From NCBI GenBank assembly GCA_036346205.1, contig JARFJB010001594.1, forward strand, positions 4,099,501 to 4,163,500: a stretch of 64,000 nt of DNA. Reading direction: 5' to 3'. The notes under the pieces were generated by a model that worked only from the letters and a program-made list of their open reading frames with translations, was not told the DNA's origin and did no database searches. The stretch comes from Vesta saturnalis. Lineage: Eukaryota > Arthropoda > Insecta > Coleoptera > Lampyridae. Shown piece after piece: positions 47,227-58,880 of the stretch. How positions within the stretch are numbered: the stretch's first letter is position 1; the number at the start of each line of letters is the position of its first letter. The position numbers and the translations under genes are program-made.

Positions 47227-49639
47227 AAATTGATTATTTTAATAAACTAGCTTCTATTGATAATTTTTTGGGTTGAATCGTCAAGATGCAAAGCTCGTTA
47301 AACCTAATTTGAGTAAGTTTATTGTATACCTGTTCGTTATGATGCAATACTTAACCTCATCAATTTTATCTCATTAAATCAACACAGCGTAGCCACAATA
47401 AACCCAATTCTTCTTATTGCATTTAGCTTTGAGGGTAATTCAAAATTATGCTTGTGAATAAATTCTTAGGGTTTAATTATTGTAAAAAACAATTGCGAGC
47501 AAATTTGATTAAGAGCAGTATTATTGTCAGTAGAGTAAAGATAAGTTCCTTGGTTAATTTTTAAGAATTTGCATTTTATTGCGAATGTTCAAGATTAGGC
47601 CCTTAAATATTTTATAGTCTTTTAATTGTTGAGAGCAACTTATAATTACATTTCAGGACAACAGTTTCTACCCTATTTAAAAGTAATGGAATAAAGTTAC
47701 GGTTTTTGTTTAGAGTCATACTGCCTGATGCATTACTAAACAACTTACCTTTATTTGTTTTGCACTTAAACTTCACGCCTACTAACCAAAAATTCTTCAA
47801 CATGATTCAAAAGTGATTCTACAAGTTGACAGTTTTCTCCTGCAACTGATACGAAACTATACCAAAGTTTGTTAAAAATCTCGTACTGGCTGCGTAGTTT
47901 AATATTTTTAACCCCGTGAGAGATGCACTAATAGCAATATAATTCTTAAAGCTCATGGGTTACTTAACCATAATTTCACGGCAATTATCAACAAAACATT
48001 CCTAGCTTCTTCAATTTGCTCCTACAAGGAACAACGTGGAGAGCCCGTTTCGGCTTTTATCTCCGAATTGACAAAATTACAATGATTTTGGATATAAAGC
48101 CTTGGTCTTCCCTATTAAAGATGGTTTTCGTCATAACCTTAGAGTAGATAACATCTAACAACATCAAACAATGCGTTCTAAAACTTTTAACGTTATGTTG
48201 AGACTAATTGTAAACGTATGTATGGGTAATTAAATTTTGTACAAAACTTAATAAGTTACATGGATTTGACCTTAATTCCTTTATACCAAACTTCCAATCA
48301 CATGCGTTCAACTTTATGTACGAAAGTTCATTTATTAAATTACTCTATTTTACAACGTGAATGTATTCACTGTTTCAACTTGTAGCGTTCCTGTTCGACA
48401 CCCTTTCGCACACAGTAACAGAAAATCCAGTGCTATATGTATGACCTTTACCTTTAAACTTTTTATTCAAAAATAATTTTAAACATTCAAATTTTTTATT
48501 GTATGTTCAAATATCCATTAACGAAATTATACGAAGTAAAATGCATAAATTGAAAACCAGATACCGTTCCATAGCCATCTTCTTTAGGGGTTCTTTTGTT
48601 TAACCCGTAACTATGCTTTAATAACTTCCAGGAATATTTCAACATTTAAGTTTTTAGTTACATCTGGAAATTTCACGGAATTTAGTTTAGTAAAAATTGT
48701 ATGAGTCATCGGTTTTCCCCAAAGTGGCACCTAATAATCCGTTTTCGCCAACTAAAATTTCTACAAAAGGTTCAGAAACTTTTTGGAAGCTACAACCGTT
48801 CAGGAGATAATTCAAATTTAATTTAACAAAACCTAGAATTTCAACTTCACGCCTTAACAAGATCTTGACTTTTAAACATATTTTTGGAGTAAAGTGCTGT
48901 TATGTAATAATACTTGAATTAGAATGGTTTACAAGCTCGCTTTCTGGAAAAGCTTACATTAAGAAGACCTTTATAAAATTACGAGTCAAAAAGATTATTA
49001 GCCATGAATCGATCTTTTCGGGTTGAGTCAAACTACATTTAAGTATAAAAGCTGTAAGACTATGGATGATTCGTTTTGTGTAAAGGAAAGTACCACGGAA
49101 GCGTCGTCATGTGAGTAAAGCATGAACCGTGGACTTAGTAGCCCGCAAGGCAGTCTAACACCAAGAGTGCTATCTATTTTCACACTCATAACCACTAGCA
49201 CTTTGTCTGACTAAATTGAGTAGGCTGCGGAAAAATTTTTGAACAATAATGACTAACATTTCTCAGTTGTTGAACTGACCATGTCAATGATGGTTAATCA
49301 AGAATAGACCCAGCATTCCTTATCATTTTTGCTCAAGTATAACATAGCTTTCTGACAGTGCGTACATATCTGAAAAGACTATGGTAATTAATAACGTCAA
49401 TGTAACCAAACAATAAACAATTAAAACAACGATTATCTCATGTATTTTTAATTAAAAGTTGTGGTAAATGTGAAACAGTATTTGCTCTTCAGGTTAATAA
49501 GCAGACAATATATGAATTTTCTAACATTCGGGTCTTTGAAATAATTAATGTTACGTCTATGGTTTGTTTATTACCGATGCATGTGAGGTTTTAAATAGTG
49601 CATTTTTCTACATATCACGCACGTTAATCATCATTGAAA

Positions 49640-49837
49640 CAGATACATGAGCGTACTTGTGTGTCTGTGTACTTCTTCTGTGTCTGTGTGTGCGTCTGAG
49701 TGTGCGGTGTGGTTACGTGTGTGGGTGTGTGTGTGTCTGTGTGCCTATGTGTCTGTCTGTGCCTGTGTCTGTGAGTGCGAGTGAGTGAGATAGTGGGTGC
49801 GTGGCGTGCGTACGTGTTTGTGTGTGCGTTGTGTTGC

Positions 49838-49894
<57 letters not shown>
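49640..49894. repeat. GT/GTC-rich low-complexity tract and (TA)n
   Basis: Alternating GTGTCTGTGTG-like sequence runs to about 49840 and then changes to an uninterrupted (TA)n at 49841-49894. That tract abuts the left terminus of the mariner-like element. Confidence 0.8.
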
Positions 49895-49899
<5 letters not shown>

Positions 49900-52139
49900 T
49901 GTCCACTAATTAAACGTACACAGCAAAACTGGATATTCCTTGGGTAAAAATATTGCGATTTAGCCAAACTTACCTTAGTCCAAAATTTGATCATAACCGA
50001 GATACAGGGTGTTCAAAGTGTTAATTTGCAATTCGTTTTTCTTAATAATTCATCAACAGGGCGACATAACGGCACAAAATTAGATATGTGGAGTTTTCGG
50101 GGTGAGAAATTCAAATCCGTTCTTATTTTGGACGCCACTTGTAGAGGCCGCCACTTACAGTACATTACATTTATTAAAATGACCTAATTTTTGTATATCC
50201 CTGTATTAGCCTAAATATTAAAGATTATGAATTTTCCATCTTTTTTACAAAAAAAAGTTATACCTTGTAAATGTCTCTCCGAGTGACCGTTTTCAAGATA
50301 TTTGCGTATAAATTATTCAGTTCACCTTTTCAAATTCCACATAAAAATGTTGCTTGAAGTAAGCTGTGATTAAATCAGATGCAATAATAAATGCTATAAT
50401 TGTAAATGTCAAACTTTATGGGTGTTTGTTGATATTTTGTACGTTTTTTTAAATTTTTATAACTGTGTACAAAATGCCCAGACATAATGAGTTTTCAAAT
50501 GAAGAAATGCGTGATATGATTTGTGTATACGCGCAGAAATTATTTAATGGACGTAGGGCGCATCGAGGTATTTGGAAATGTATCCACGACGGAAACAGCC
50601 AGATTTTAAAATTTTCAAGAATCTCTATGATCGACTGGGAGAAAAAGGCTCGTTTCGAGATTCTACAGGACGCCCTAAGATTATAACTCCTGACCAGGAA
50701 GATGAAATTTGATTTGTAGCCATTGAGTACATATATACTCAATGGTGTAGCTGAAAACAGTGAACTAAGCACAAGACACCTTGCTGCGAGAACTGGCTTA
50801 GGTAAGTCCCTGTTCACAAAACTCTTACTGAAGAGGGACTGTATCCATTTCATTTCACGCCTGTACAAAATTTACTGCCAGCTGATTTGCCAGCTGGACT
50901 GGCATTCGCTCGTTTTGTTGTATCCAGCACAATGCCGACCCATTGTTTTTAGACAAAATATTATTTACCGACGAAGCAACCTTTACACGTAGAGGTGTTT
51001 TAACTTTAGGAATAAACATTCGTGGTATTTAAAAATCCACATTTAGTAGCCGAACATCACTTCCAACATGAATTTAAAATTAATGTTTGGTGCGGCCTTA
51101 TTGGTAACCATGTATTGGGTCCCTTCGAATTACCTACTAATTTAAACGGCGAAATCTACCTTAATTTTCTGCAAACTCAGTTACCTGAGTATTTTGATGA
51201 TTTGTCCCTAGAACTAAGACAAAACATGGTGTTCATGCAGGATGGAGCCCCTGCACATTTCTCTAGACGTGTCAAAGACTATCTAAATGTTCAATTTCCT
51301 CATCGCTGGATAGGTCGTGGAAGCCAGACGCCTTGGCCGCCTCGAAGTCCCGATTTCAATCCACTTGATTTTTGTTTTTGGGGATATTTGAAATGGCTCG
51401 TGTATAAGAAACAGTGAACACTCGAGAAGAATTATGGCAGAAAATTGTAAATGCTGTCGAACAGTTTCGAAACGATCAGTTATTATTTAAGATAAGACGG
51501 TCGTTCAGCAGACGGGTTCTCAAATGTATTGAAGTGAATGGTAATCACTTTGATCAGTTATTGTCGAAAGATGCTCTCTTTTTATTAAATGTTAATATTT
51601 TTGTATTGTAGTTTTCTTGTTATTTCTGTAGTAATTATAGCATTTATTATTGCATCTGATTTAATCACAACCTAGGTACTTCAAGCAAAATTTTACATGT
51701 GAGAATTTGAAACGGCGTACTGAATAATTTATACGCAAATATCTTGAAAACGGTCACTGGAGAGACATTTATAAGGTATAACTTTTTTGTAAAAAGATGG
51801 AAAATTCATAATCTTTAATATTTAGGCTAATACAGAGATACAAAAAATTAGGTAATTTTTAATAGATGTAATGTACTGTAAGTGTCGGCCTCTACAAGTG
51901 GCGTCCAAAATAAGAACGGATTTGAATTTCTCACCCCCGAAAGCCCCCACATATCTAATTTTGTGCCGTTATGTCGCCCTGTTGATGAATTATTAAGAAA
52001 AACGAAATGCAAATTAACACTTTAACACCCTGTATCTCGGTTATGATCAACTTTTGGACTAAGATAAGTTTGGCTAAATCGCAATATTTTTACCCAAGGA
52101 ATATCCAGTTTTGCTGTGTACCATTAATTAGAGGACACC

Positions 52140-52142
<3 letters not shown>
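49895..52142 (+). mobile_element. mariner-like transposon with 507-bp inverted repeats
   Basis: The outer bases CAATGTGTCC (left) and CAGGGTGTCC (right, reverse complement) start near-identical arms at 49895-50401 and 51633-52142. Shared strings include ACACAGCAAAACTGGATATT, TAAGTTTGGCTAAATCGCAA and TTTTCAAGATATTTGCGTAT. Between the arms lies a degraded transposase. Both ends abut (TA)n tracts, consistent with TA target duplication. Arms of about 510 bases are long for this superfamily. Arm identity looks high, so the insertion is not ancient. Confidence 0.9.
50474..51611 (+). pseudogene. DUF4817/DDE-type transposase of the mariner-like element
   Basis: The start MPRHNEFSNEEMRDMICVYA is the typical N-terminal helix-turn-helix of insect DUF4817 transposases. 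After frameshifts near 50680, 50715 and 50870 the catalytic part follows: NILFTDEATFTR (first Asp), NVWCGLIGNHVLGPFELP, MVFMQDGAPAHF (second Asp), WIGRGSQTPWPPRSPDFNP (third Asp, 36 residues after the second by my count) and FCFWGYLK. A stop at 51415 separates the last about 65 codons. The intact protein would cut and rejoin element ends at TA sites. This copy is inactive. Confidence 0.85.

Positions 52143-52212
<70 letters not shown>
52143..52212. repeat. (TA)n microsatellite
   Basis: Uninterrupted TA tract abutting the right end of the mariner-like element. Confidence 0.9.
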
Positions 52213-52217
<5 letters not shown>

Positions 52218-52656
52218 AGAGATTCGTTCACTATGCCAAACCAAATATCAATTTTAAATTCGTGTTGAAAATGGCGTTCCCTTGTGGAGAGTAACTTTTT
52301 TAAAGAAAATAGAATGACCCTTCAGAAACATTAACAAGTCTTTTAAAACCTTTAGCCACAAAAAATACAGCGGAAACGAGAAACATGAGTAAGGTGTTGG
52401 TGGCGCCTTCTATCTTTTACGTTGGAAGTAAATAGATGCTCATGTTTGCCTATCTAAAAACCTCCACTGTACCAAGTTTAAACAAGCTATTTTGAAAAAT
52501 GAGACAGCTATCAAAAAAAGTGAAATAAAAATGCATCTTTGAAAGGTCATAACTATTTAAGGAAGTAGAATTGGACTAACGTAAGTTGCCGAAAATGGGG
52601 TTATTTTAGCCCAAGAAAATTATCTCTGAACTATGGCACATTCTTTACGGGCCACC

Positions 52657-52659
<3 letters not shown>
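52213..52659. mobile_element. fragment ending in a transposon terminus
   Basis: The right edge reads GGGCCACCCTG just before a new (TA)n tract at 52660. This resembles the CAGGGTGGCCC-type ends seen elsewhere in the window. I could not find a matching left end, so it appears to be one end of another TA-targeting element. Confidence 0.45.

Positions 52660-52718
<59 letters not shown>
52660..52718. repeat. (TA)n microsatellite
   Basis: Uninterrupted TA tract abutting a CAGGGTGGCCC-type terminus. Confidence 0.9.
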
Positions 52719-52721
<3 letters not shown>

Positions 52722-52849
52722 TTTGTTTTTCCAAAAACAAACACCAATCTCTGTATACATATTCCATTTCTTCCGAATCTATGATATCGTGTAACATTCA
52801 GCACACTCATTCGAATTTAACTCATCTGCAGTGGGCTGCTTATTAATTA

Positions 52850-53300
52850 TAGCTTCCCTAACATCCACTTTCCTTACCTTACTTCCCTATTTCCGATTCG
52901 CGGTTTTTTCTGTGGTTTCCATAAGAGGTATATTGTGTGATGTGGTTGAGGGTTTGCTTAATACCAATTTCCATGGATTAGGCCAACTCTGCGCGTTGTC
53001 TCGGGTATTAAAGCTGTTTGGACTTTTTTTGATTTCTACAGATTTTTCTTATTGTTCTCATGGTTAGATGTTCTACTGATGCTATCGTTCTTGTCTTATC
53101 GAAGTTGATGTTGTGCGATGTCGATTGATAAAACCAGAAGGGTAGCATCAGTACAACATCTAATCAAGAGAATAAGGGAAACTGTAGAAATCGAAAACGT
53201 CCAAACAGCCTTAATACCTGAGACGAAGCGCGTCTTAATACCTGGAAAATGGTATTAAACAAAAACCGTCAACCAATAACACACAGTAGACCTCTTATGA
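52850..53300. mobile_element. inverted pair of Penelope-like C-terminal fragments
   Basis: Two about 180-base arms (52905-53092 minus and 53143-53305 plus) are inverted copies that share GGTATTAA(A/G)GCTGTTTGGAC and CTGATGCTA. On the plus strand the right arm reads RRVASVQHLIKRIRETVEIE. This matches the C-terminal tail of Penelope-like proteins, where REAIEI-type helices follow the GIY-YIG domain. The left arm encodes the equivalent on the minus strand. The spacer is about 50 bases. The arrangement resembles the inverted copies typical of Penelope-like insertions. No RT domain is present. Confidence 0.6.
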
Positions 53301-53804
53301 AATCTACATAAAATAAATGTATTAAATTCGTTTCACTTAATCTGTAAGTACAGGAAGACGATAAGCTTAAGAAATTTGTGAGGATCCCTGGTAGCAAACG
53401 AAGTTGTTAAATATTTGTCTAGTCAGCTTATACCAGACAGCGGAATAGCTGATGTAATAGTTTAACTAAATATTTAAGCATAAGTAGGACGGGCTGTCGC
53501 TTTCTTAGTGTGTTTAACTCTTGGTTCTTAGCATTTGTAATAATGTAGTCGTGGATAGAGGTATGGTAGAGGTGTGGCGTTAGAGCCATTACAATGTAGT
53601 TGCTAATATTCATATAATTATATGTACGTTTAAATACAATCATATACTCTATTAAGCAATCTACATAAATACTTAAATATTATTATTCCTGATGTGGCAA
53701 CCCTTTGCCCTCTAAACTCCCTTAAAATTTTTTGTACATTTAATAATTATGATAATAGTGTAACTAACGCATAACTAATTAAAGGCAATACACGCAAACA
53801 GAAG
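53300..53804. other. 3' flank of P450 gene 2
   Basis: No canonical AATAAA was found close to the stop at 53805. No other gene seen. Confidence 0.35.
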
Positions 53805-55137
53805 TTAAGAAATTAGTTTGCGAGGTTTAAGTCCAAACCAAAATCCATCTTCAGCATTAAGAGTAATCTGTTTACGATTGAGTTTAATAGGAACAACGGA
53901 TTTACTTATAACCACAATTTCAAATTTCTGTAAAATATGAAAAAGTAAAACTTTAGTTTCAAGTAACGCAAATCTGTTTCCTATACAGCTTCGTGGTCCA
54001 ACACCAAAAGGCATATAGGTATATGGATCAATATTTATCTTATTTTCGTGATTAAATCTTTCTGGATCAAAACGATCGGGTTCAGGAAAGAATTCTTTAT
54101 CGTGATGCATTGAATATAATGAAATAAATAAAATATCGCCTTTTTGTAAGTGAATTGGTTTTTCGCCTTCTCTTTCTGGAGGTATTGTGTACGGCTTTAT
54201 GCAAACTCTGTCAGTTGCTATACCACTTGGCCATTTACGCAGGGTTTCTGAAATAACATTATTAATTCGTAATTAAAAAAGAAAATATCTACTAACCTGA
54301 AATCACCATATCCAAGTACTCCATTTTCAATAGCATTTCGTACGTCAGTTTACCATTACATGCTTCTAAAGTCTTATCTACTTCTTCTTGTAATTTTTGT
54401 TGAATTGAAGGATTAACTGCAAGTTCGTAAGCGGAAAAACACATTAAAATTGAGACAGATTCAAATCCGGCAAAAAAGAAAATGAGTGCTTGAGCGGTTA
54501 TGTCGTCGTCGGTCAGTTGAATCTTCTGCAATTTTTCTTCCTTTCCAATCGTAGACTCTTCGATAACAGCAAATCCAGAATCAATAACACCATCAGTGTG
54601 GGTTTCATGTTTCAATTTTCCTTTTCTTGCTTGCATTAAAAGATGAATCATATCAGGTCGTACAATGTTATTTTGCTCACGTTTCTCCATATTACCTACC
54701 ACTAGGTTTCTAAAAGGTGCTAATTTTCTCACTGAAAATCCGTACTCCCATGAACTACAATATGTTTCTGAAATTTTTTGTTTGTGTGTACACTCACTTT
54801 GCTTACATTTGCTAGACGTGGAGATATCATCATTATAAAAAAGACAGATTTCTCCAAAAACCATTAAAGTTTGTAACTTCTTTTCCCATTCTATAAAATT
54901 CGTTGTCACGCTCTTCTAAAGAATTACATGTTATACCAAAAGATGTAGATGCAATAATATCGTTCGTGTATCTTGTAAATATGTCTTTAAATTCAACAGT
55001 GACAGTTTCCAAGTTGTTGTTTTGAAAGTGTTGCACAAAATTTTGTGCACATTCTGACATTAAATCAAACATTCCTTTCATTTTACTACTAGTAAATGAT
55101 GGACTAAGAGTAGCACGCATTTCCTTCCATCTATCTC
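53805..55137 (-). CDS. cytochrome P450, CYP9-like (gene 2), exons 3-5
   Basis: Paralogue of gene 1 with the same exon plan: exons 54807-55137, 54297-54754 and 53805-54247, separated by introns of 52 and 49 bp. Landmarks are WKEMRATLSPSFTSSKMKGM, AGFESVS in the I helix (gene 1 has AGFETVS), ETLRKWPSG (ExxR), FDPERF, FGVGPRSCIGNRF (haem-binding cysteine) and GFWFGLKPR at the C-terminus. Exon 5 is intact. Two frameshifts occur. At 54839-54844 exon 3 has T6 where gene 1 has T7, and at 54712-54715 exon 4 has T4 in a codon pair needing six. Comparing exon lengths confirms minus 1 (331 against 332) and minus 2 (458 against 460). The role would be membrane-bound oxidation of hydrophobic substrates, if functional. 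Confidence 0.9.
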
Positions 55138-56030
55138 CTAAAATAATAATAGTGATAACTTGTCTTTGTCACTATGAAAAAATACTATTACAAAATAATA
55201 TTGCAAATAAAATCGTAAAAGGCGGGTTCAGGTGGGATAAACTCAGCGTCTGTCTATACTCAACATATAGAAGTTGTTGGTGAGTATATGCTCAGCGCTT
55301 TAGTTCATAGATAATAATAAAACAAGGTTGTTAGTGAACTGTAACAACGCACATTACAATTCATTGCGTTGCTTTTGTTAATGTATATATTTACAATATA
55401 AGTGCGCAATCGACTGCGAGAGCGCATGACGAACGCAGTAAAACAGATTATGCACGATACAATATTTTTCACATTAAGGAATTTTTGTGGTGAAAATCAG
55501 AAACAAAGATTTTCACGAAATATTGCTAATTGACAATTTTCTGTTATATTAATTCATTTGTATGTACACATTAGCGTTAAAAGAGGGCGCTGTACGTTAG
55601 ACGTCAATCTTAAATATTTGAATATTATTTGAAAAAAATTAATTATAGAAAATATACAGTTTGTATAAAAATAAGTGATAGTGAGGTTGAAATAGATTAT
55701 AATTTGCAAATTTTGAATACGTTTTTATTTTAATTTTGGCGTCCTCCTTTCGCATCAGAGACGTCTGGTCACCACAGATTTTCGGTACTGTAAAATGCAC
55801 TAGTGTATTTCGCCAATTTTACATCACGGCTTTTAGTAAAGGATGCCATTAAATTCTGAATTCTGAAAAACTCTTTTGCGACGACCACTACAAAGAATTT
55901 CATACAGTTCTCCTTTAGTGAAAATTTAAAATTGCAAACAATTTCAACACGAAGACGAACGAGGGGCATAACCGTGTGAAATGAAAAATTTGAGAATTCT
56001 GATTGGCCGATACAGCTGTGTTTTTTTTTA
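55138..56030. other. gene 2 intron 2, unannotated part
   Basis: AT-rich intronic sequence. An unrecognised 66-codon frame lies at 55769-55969. No transposon protein or RNA gene seen. Confidence 0.4.
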
Positions 56031-57395
56031 TGATTGTGGACCTGAACAGGCTAAATTAGACATAAGGCACTCAGGAACACTTAGGAGGATGGATAGAGGG
56101 ATAAGGAAATGCCAATAGATGCCTATAAACAGCTACCTTAAATTTTCTCATATCATAAGTGAGAGGAAAACAGGAACTAGGGAGATCATTCCAGAGTTTA
56201 GAAGCCGTGTAGAAAAATGTGGATTGCGCCGTTTGGTACAACAAGTGGAGATTTGTACTGCATACTGATGATGTGAATGAGCGAACCAGTGTTTCTCGCA
56301 AAGATAGCCGGAGATGGTATCAAAGAATATAATTCAGCAGCACAATAGCCGTTGTAATAACGATAATACAAAGAAAAACCGAAACCATCCTCTATGCTCA
56401 AGGGACTGTATGTGAGAAGTTAAGGACGGGTCATTTATAAGCCTAATCGCTCTCTTTTGAATACGATCAACGATATCGAGAGCGTATTGGGGAGCACTAA
56501 CCCAAAGGTGAGAATTATATTCCAGATGAGGTCGAATTTGGCCCTTATACAGCAGAAGAAGTTGACGAGAGGTAAAGTACTCCTTAGATCTGTACAAAAG
56601 CCTATTTTACGAGCAGCTATTTTGGTAGCTAACAGAAGATGGTCAACCCATGAGAGATTTGAAGATACAGCCCAACAGAGTAATAACGTCTGAAAACTTA
56701 AGAACTGAGCCATTCATACTTACAACAGGAAATGGTCGATCTTTTTTGGCGGACATAAGGCAACACTGCGTTTTGTTGGCATTAAATTTAACTAGATTAT
56801 TGCTTCCCCATTCCAGAATACGTTGAATGTCTTTGTTGATTGAATTTGCCATTTCAGCTTTAATTTCTTGATTTGACATAGAAGGTGGATTATCACTATG
56901 AGTAGACTGAGACTACTGAAACTACAGTGAAGAGTGCCATCGTCAGCAAAGCAAGTTAAAAGAAAAATGGCGCTATAAAGGATCCCTGTGGTACGCCCGC
57001 GTTAATGCTAACTTCTTTTGAAAAAAGCCATCAACTACGACACGTATTCGTCTTTTATCAAGGAAACTAGATACCCTGTTGACGAGCGTATCATTTAACC
57101 CAAACGAGGTGAGTTTGGCAAGTAAACACTTATGCCAAACTTGGTCAAATGCCTTTGAGATATCTAAAGCGACTACAACTGTTTCACCGGACTGCTCTAC
57201 TGTATTGTTTCAAACTTGGGTCACATATGAAAGAAGATCGCCTGTTGAACGACTTTGCCTAAACCCATATAGGTGGTCACTAAGGAGTTTGTTTGTTTCA
57301 AGCAACGTAAGCAGTTGCTGATTGATGCCTTTTTCCATGATTTTAGACAAAATGGAAGTGATGGCAATTGGTCGGTAATTTGAGGGATCGGTCTT
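56030..57395 (-). mobile_element. family A LINE, copy 3, in gene 2 intron 2
   Basis: A 5'-truncated copy on the minus strand, closest to copy 2. It shows NYRPIAITSILSKIMEK, YGFRQSRSTGDLLSYV, VVVALDISKAFDQVWHK, LLLLYKGQIRPHLEYNSHLW and QKRAIRLINDPSLTSH, and ends with TTAGCCTGTTCAGGTCC and an A9 tail near 56030. Frameshifts and an internal deletion around the catalytic FADD region (about 56930) disable it. Reads in the same orientation as the host gene. Confidence 0.85.
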
Positions 57396-57469
57396 ATCTT
57401 ATCTCGTGTGTTTTTATTTTGAAGACAGATCGATGATTATCGATGTCTACTTGCACAACGGCATAATTA

Positions 57470-58880
57470 TTTAATTCATCTAAACCAACTTTCATTTCAT
57501 AAATACTGGCTTGTTAGGTGAGCAAAATCAATCTTCAATTACAAAATACCGATTTGATTTAAGTTCCGCTTGCGAAAACCAACCTTCAGCTCAAAAATAC
57601 TGGATTGATTTAAGTTACAGCTTAAAAAACAACTTCCATTTCAAAAATGCTGGCTTGATTTGAGTTACATCTTTGCAAAACCAACTTTCAAATTCTAAGG
57701 CACCGATTTGATTTAAGTACGGCTTGCAAAACCAACTTTTATTTAAAAATATTGCTTTGATTTAAGTGATAGTTTGCAAAACTAACTTTCATTTCAAAAA
57801 TACTGGCTCGATTTAAGTTAGAGCTTGTAAAACCCAACTTTCAATTATAAAACACCGATTTGGTTTGTTACAGCTTTCAGAAACCAGTTGTCATTTCAAA
57901 AATACTGGATTGATTTAAGTTACAGCTTGCAAAACCTAACTTTCACTTCAAAAATACTAGTTTGATTTAAGTTACAGTTTGGAGAAACCAACTTTCATTT
58001 GAAAATATTGCTTTTATTTAAGTTACAGCTTGCAGAAACCAGCTTTCATTTCAAAAATGCTGACTAGATTTAAGTTAGAGCTTGGAAAAACCAACTTTCA
58101 ATTATAAAACAACGATTTGATATAAGTTACAGCTTGCAGAAACCAGCTTTCATTTCAAAAATACTAGATTGATTTAAGCTATAGTTTGGAAAAACCTACT
58201 TTCAATTATAAAACATCGATTTGGTATAAGTTACAGCTTGCAGAAACCAGCTTTCATTTCAAAAATACTGGATTGATTTTAGTTAGAGCTTGGAAAAACC
58301 AACTTTCAATTATAAATCACCGACTTGTGTTAAGGTTACAGCTTGCAGAACCCAACTGTCATTTCAAAAATACTGGATTAACTTAAGTTACATTTTGCAA
58401 AAACCAACTTTCCTTTCAAAAATACTGGTTTGATTTAAGGTACAGCTTGGAAAAACCAACTTTCATTACGAAAATAGCGGATTAATTTAAGTTGCAGTTC
58501 GAAAAAACCAACTTTCATTTCAAAAATACTGCTTTTATTTAAGTTACTGCTTGCAAAAACAACTTTGATTTAAAAAATACTGGTTTGATTTAAGTTACAG
58601 CTTGGAAAAACCAACTTTCATTTCAAAAATACTGGTTTGCTTTAAGTTGCACGTTGGAAAAGTCAACTTTCATTTCAAAAATACTGCCTTGATTTAAGTT
58701 ACGGCTTGAAAAAATGAACTTCCACTTCAAAAATACTGCTTTTATTTAAGTTACAGCTTGCAAAAACCAACTTTCAATTCTAAAATCCCGGTTTGATTTA
58801 ACGTAAAGCTTGCAAAAAAACAGCTTTCAATTCAAAAATATCTGTTTGGTTTAACATACAGCTTACAAACACAAACTTTT
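57470..58880. repeat. satellite array, unit about 52 bp
   Basis: About 27 tandem copies of a roughly 52-base unit built from TTGATTTAAGTTACAGCTTG, then AAAAACCAACTTTCATTTC and AAAAATACTGG. Copies differ by substitutions and 1-3 base indels. It lies in intron 2 of P450 gene 2, and I do not see this unit elsewhere in the window. The 66-codon ORF across it is a by-product. Confidence 0.9.

Noticed and set aside
49041..49130. TATAAAAG box followed by ATGTGAGTAAAG donor-like sequence
   Set aside because: No initiator at the right distance and no linked exon.
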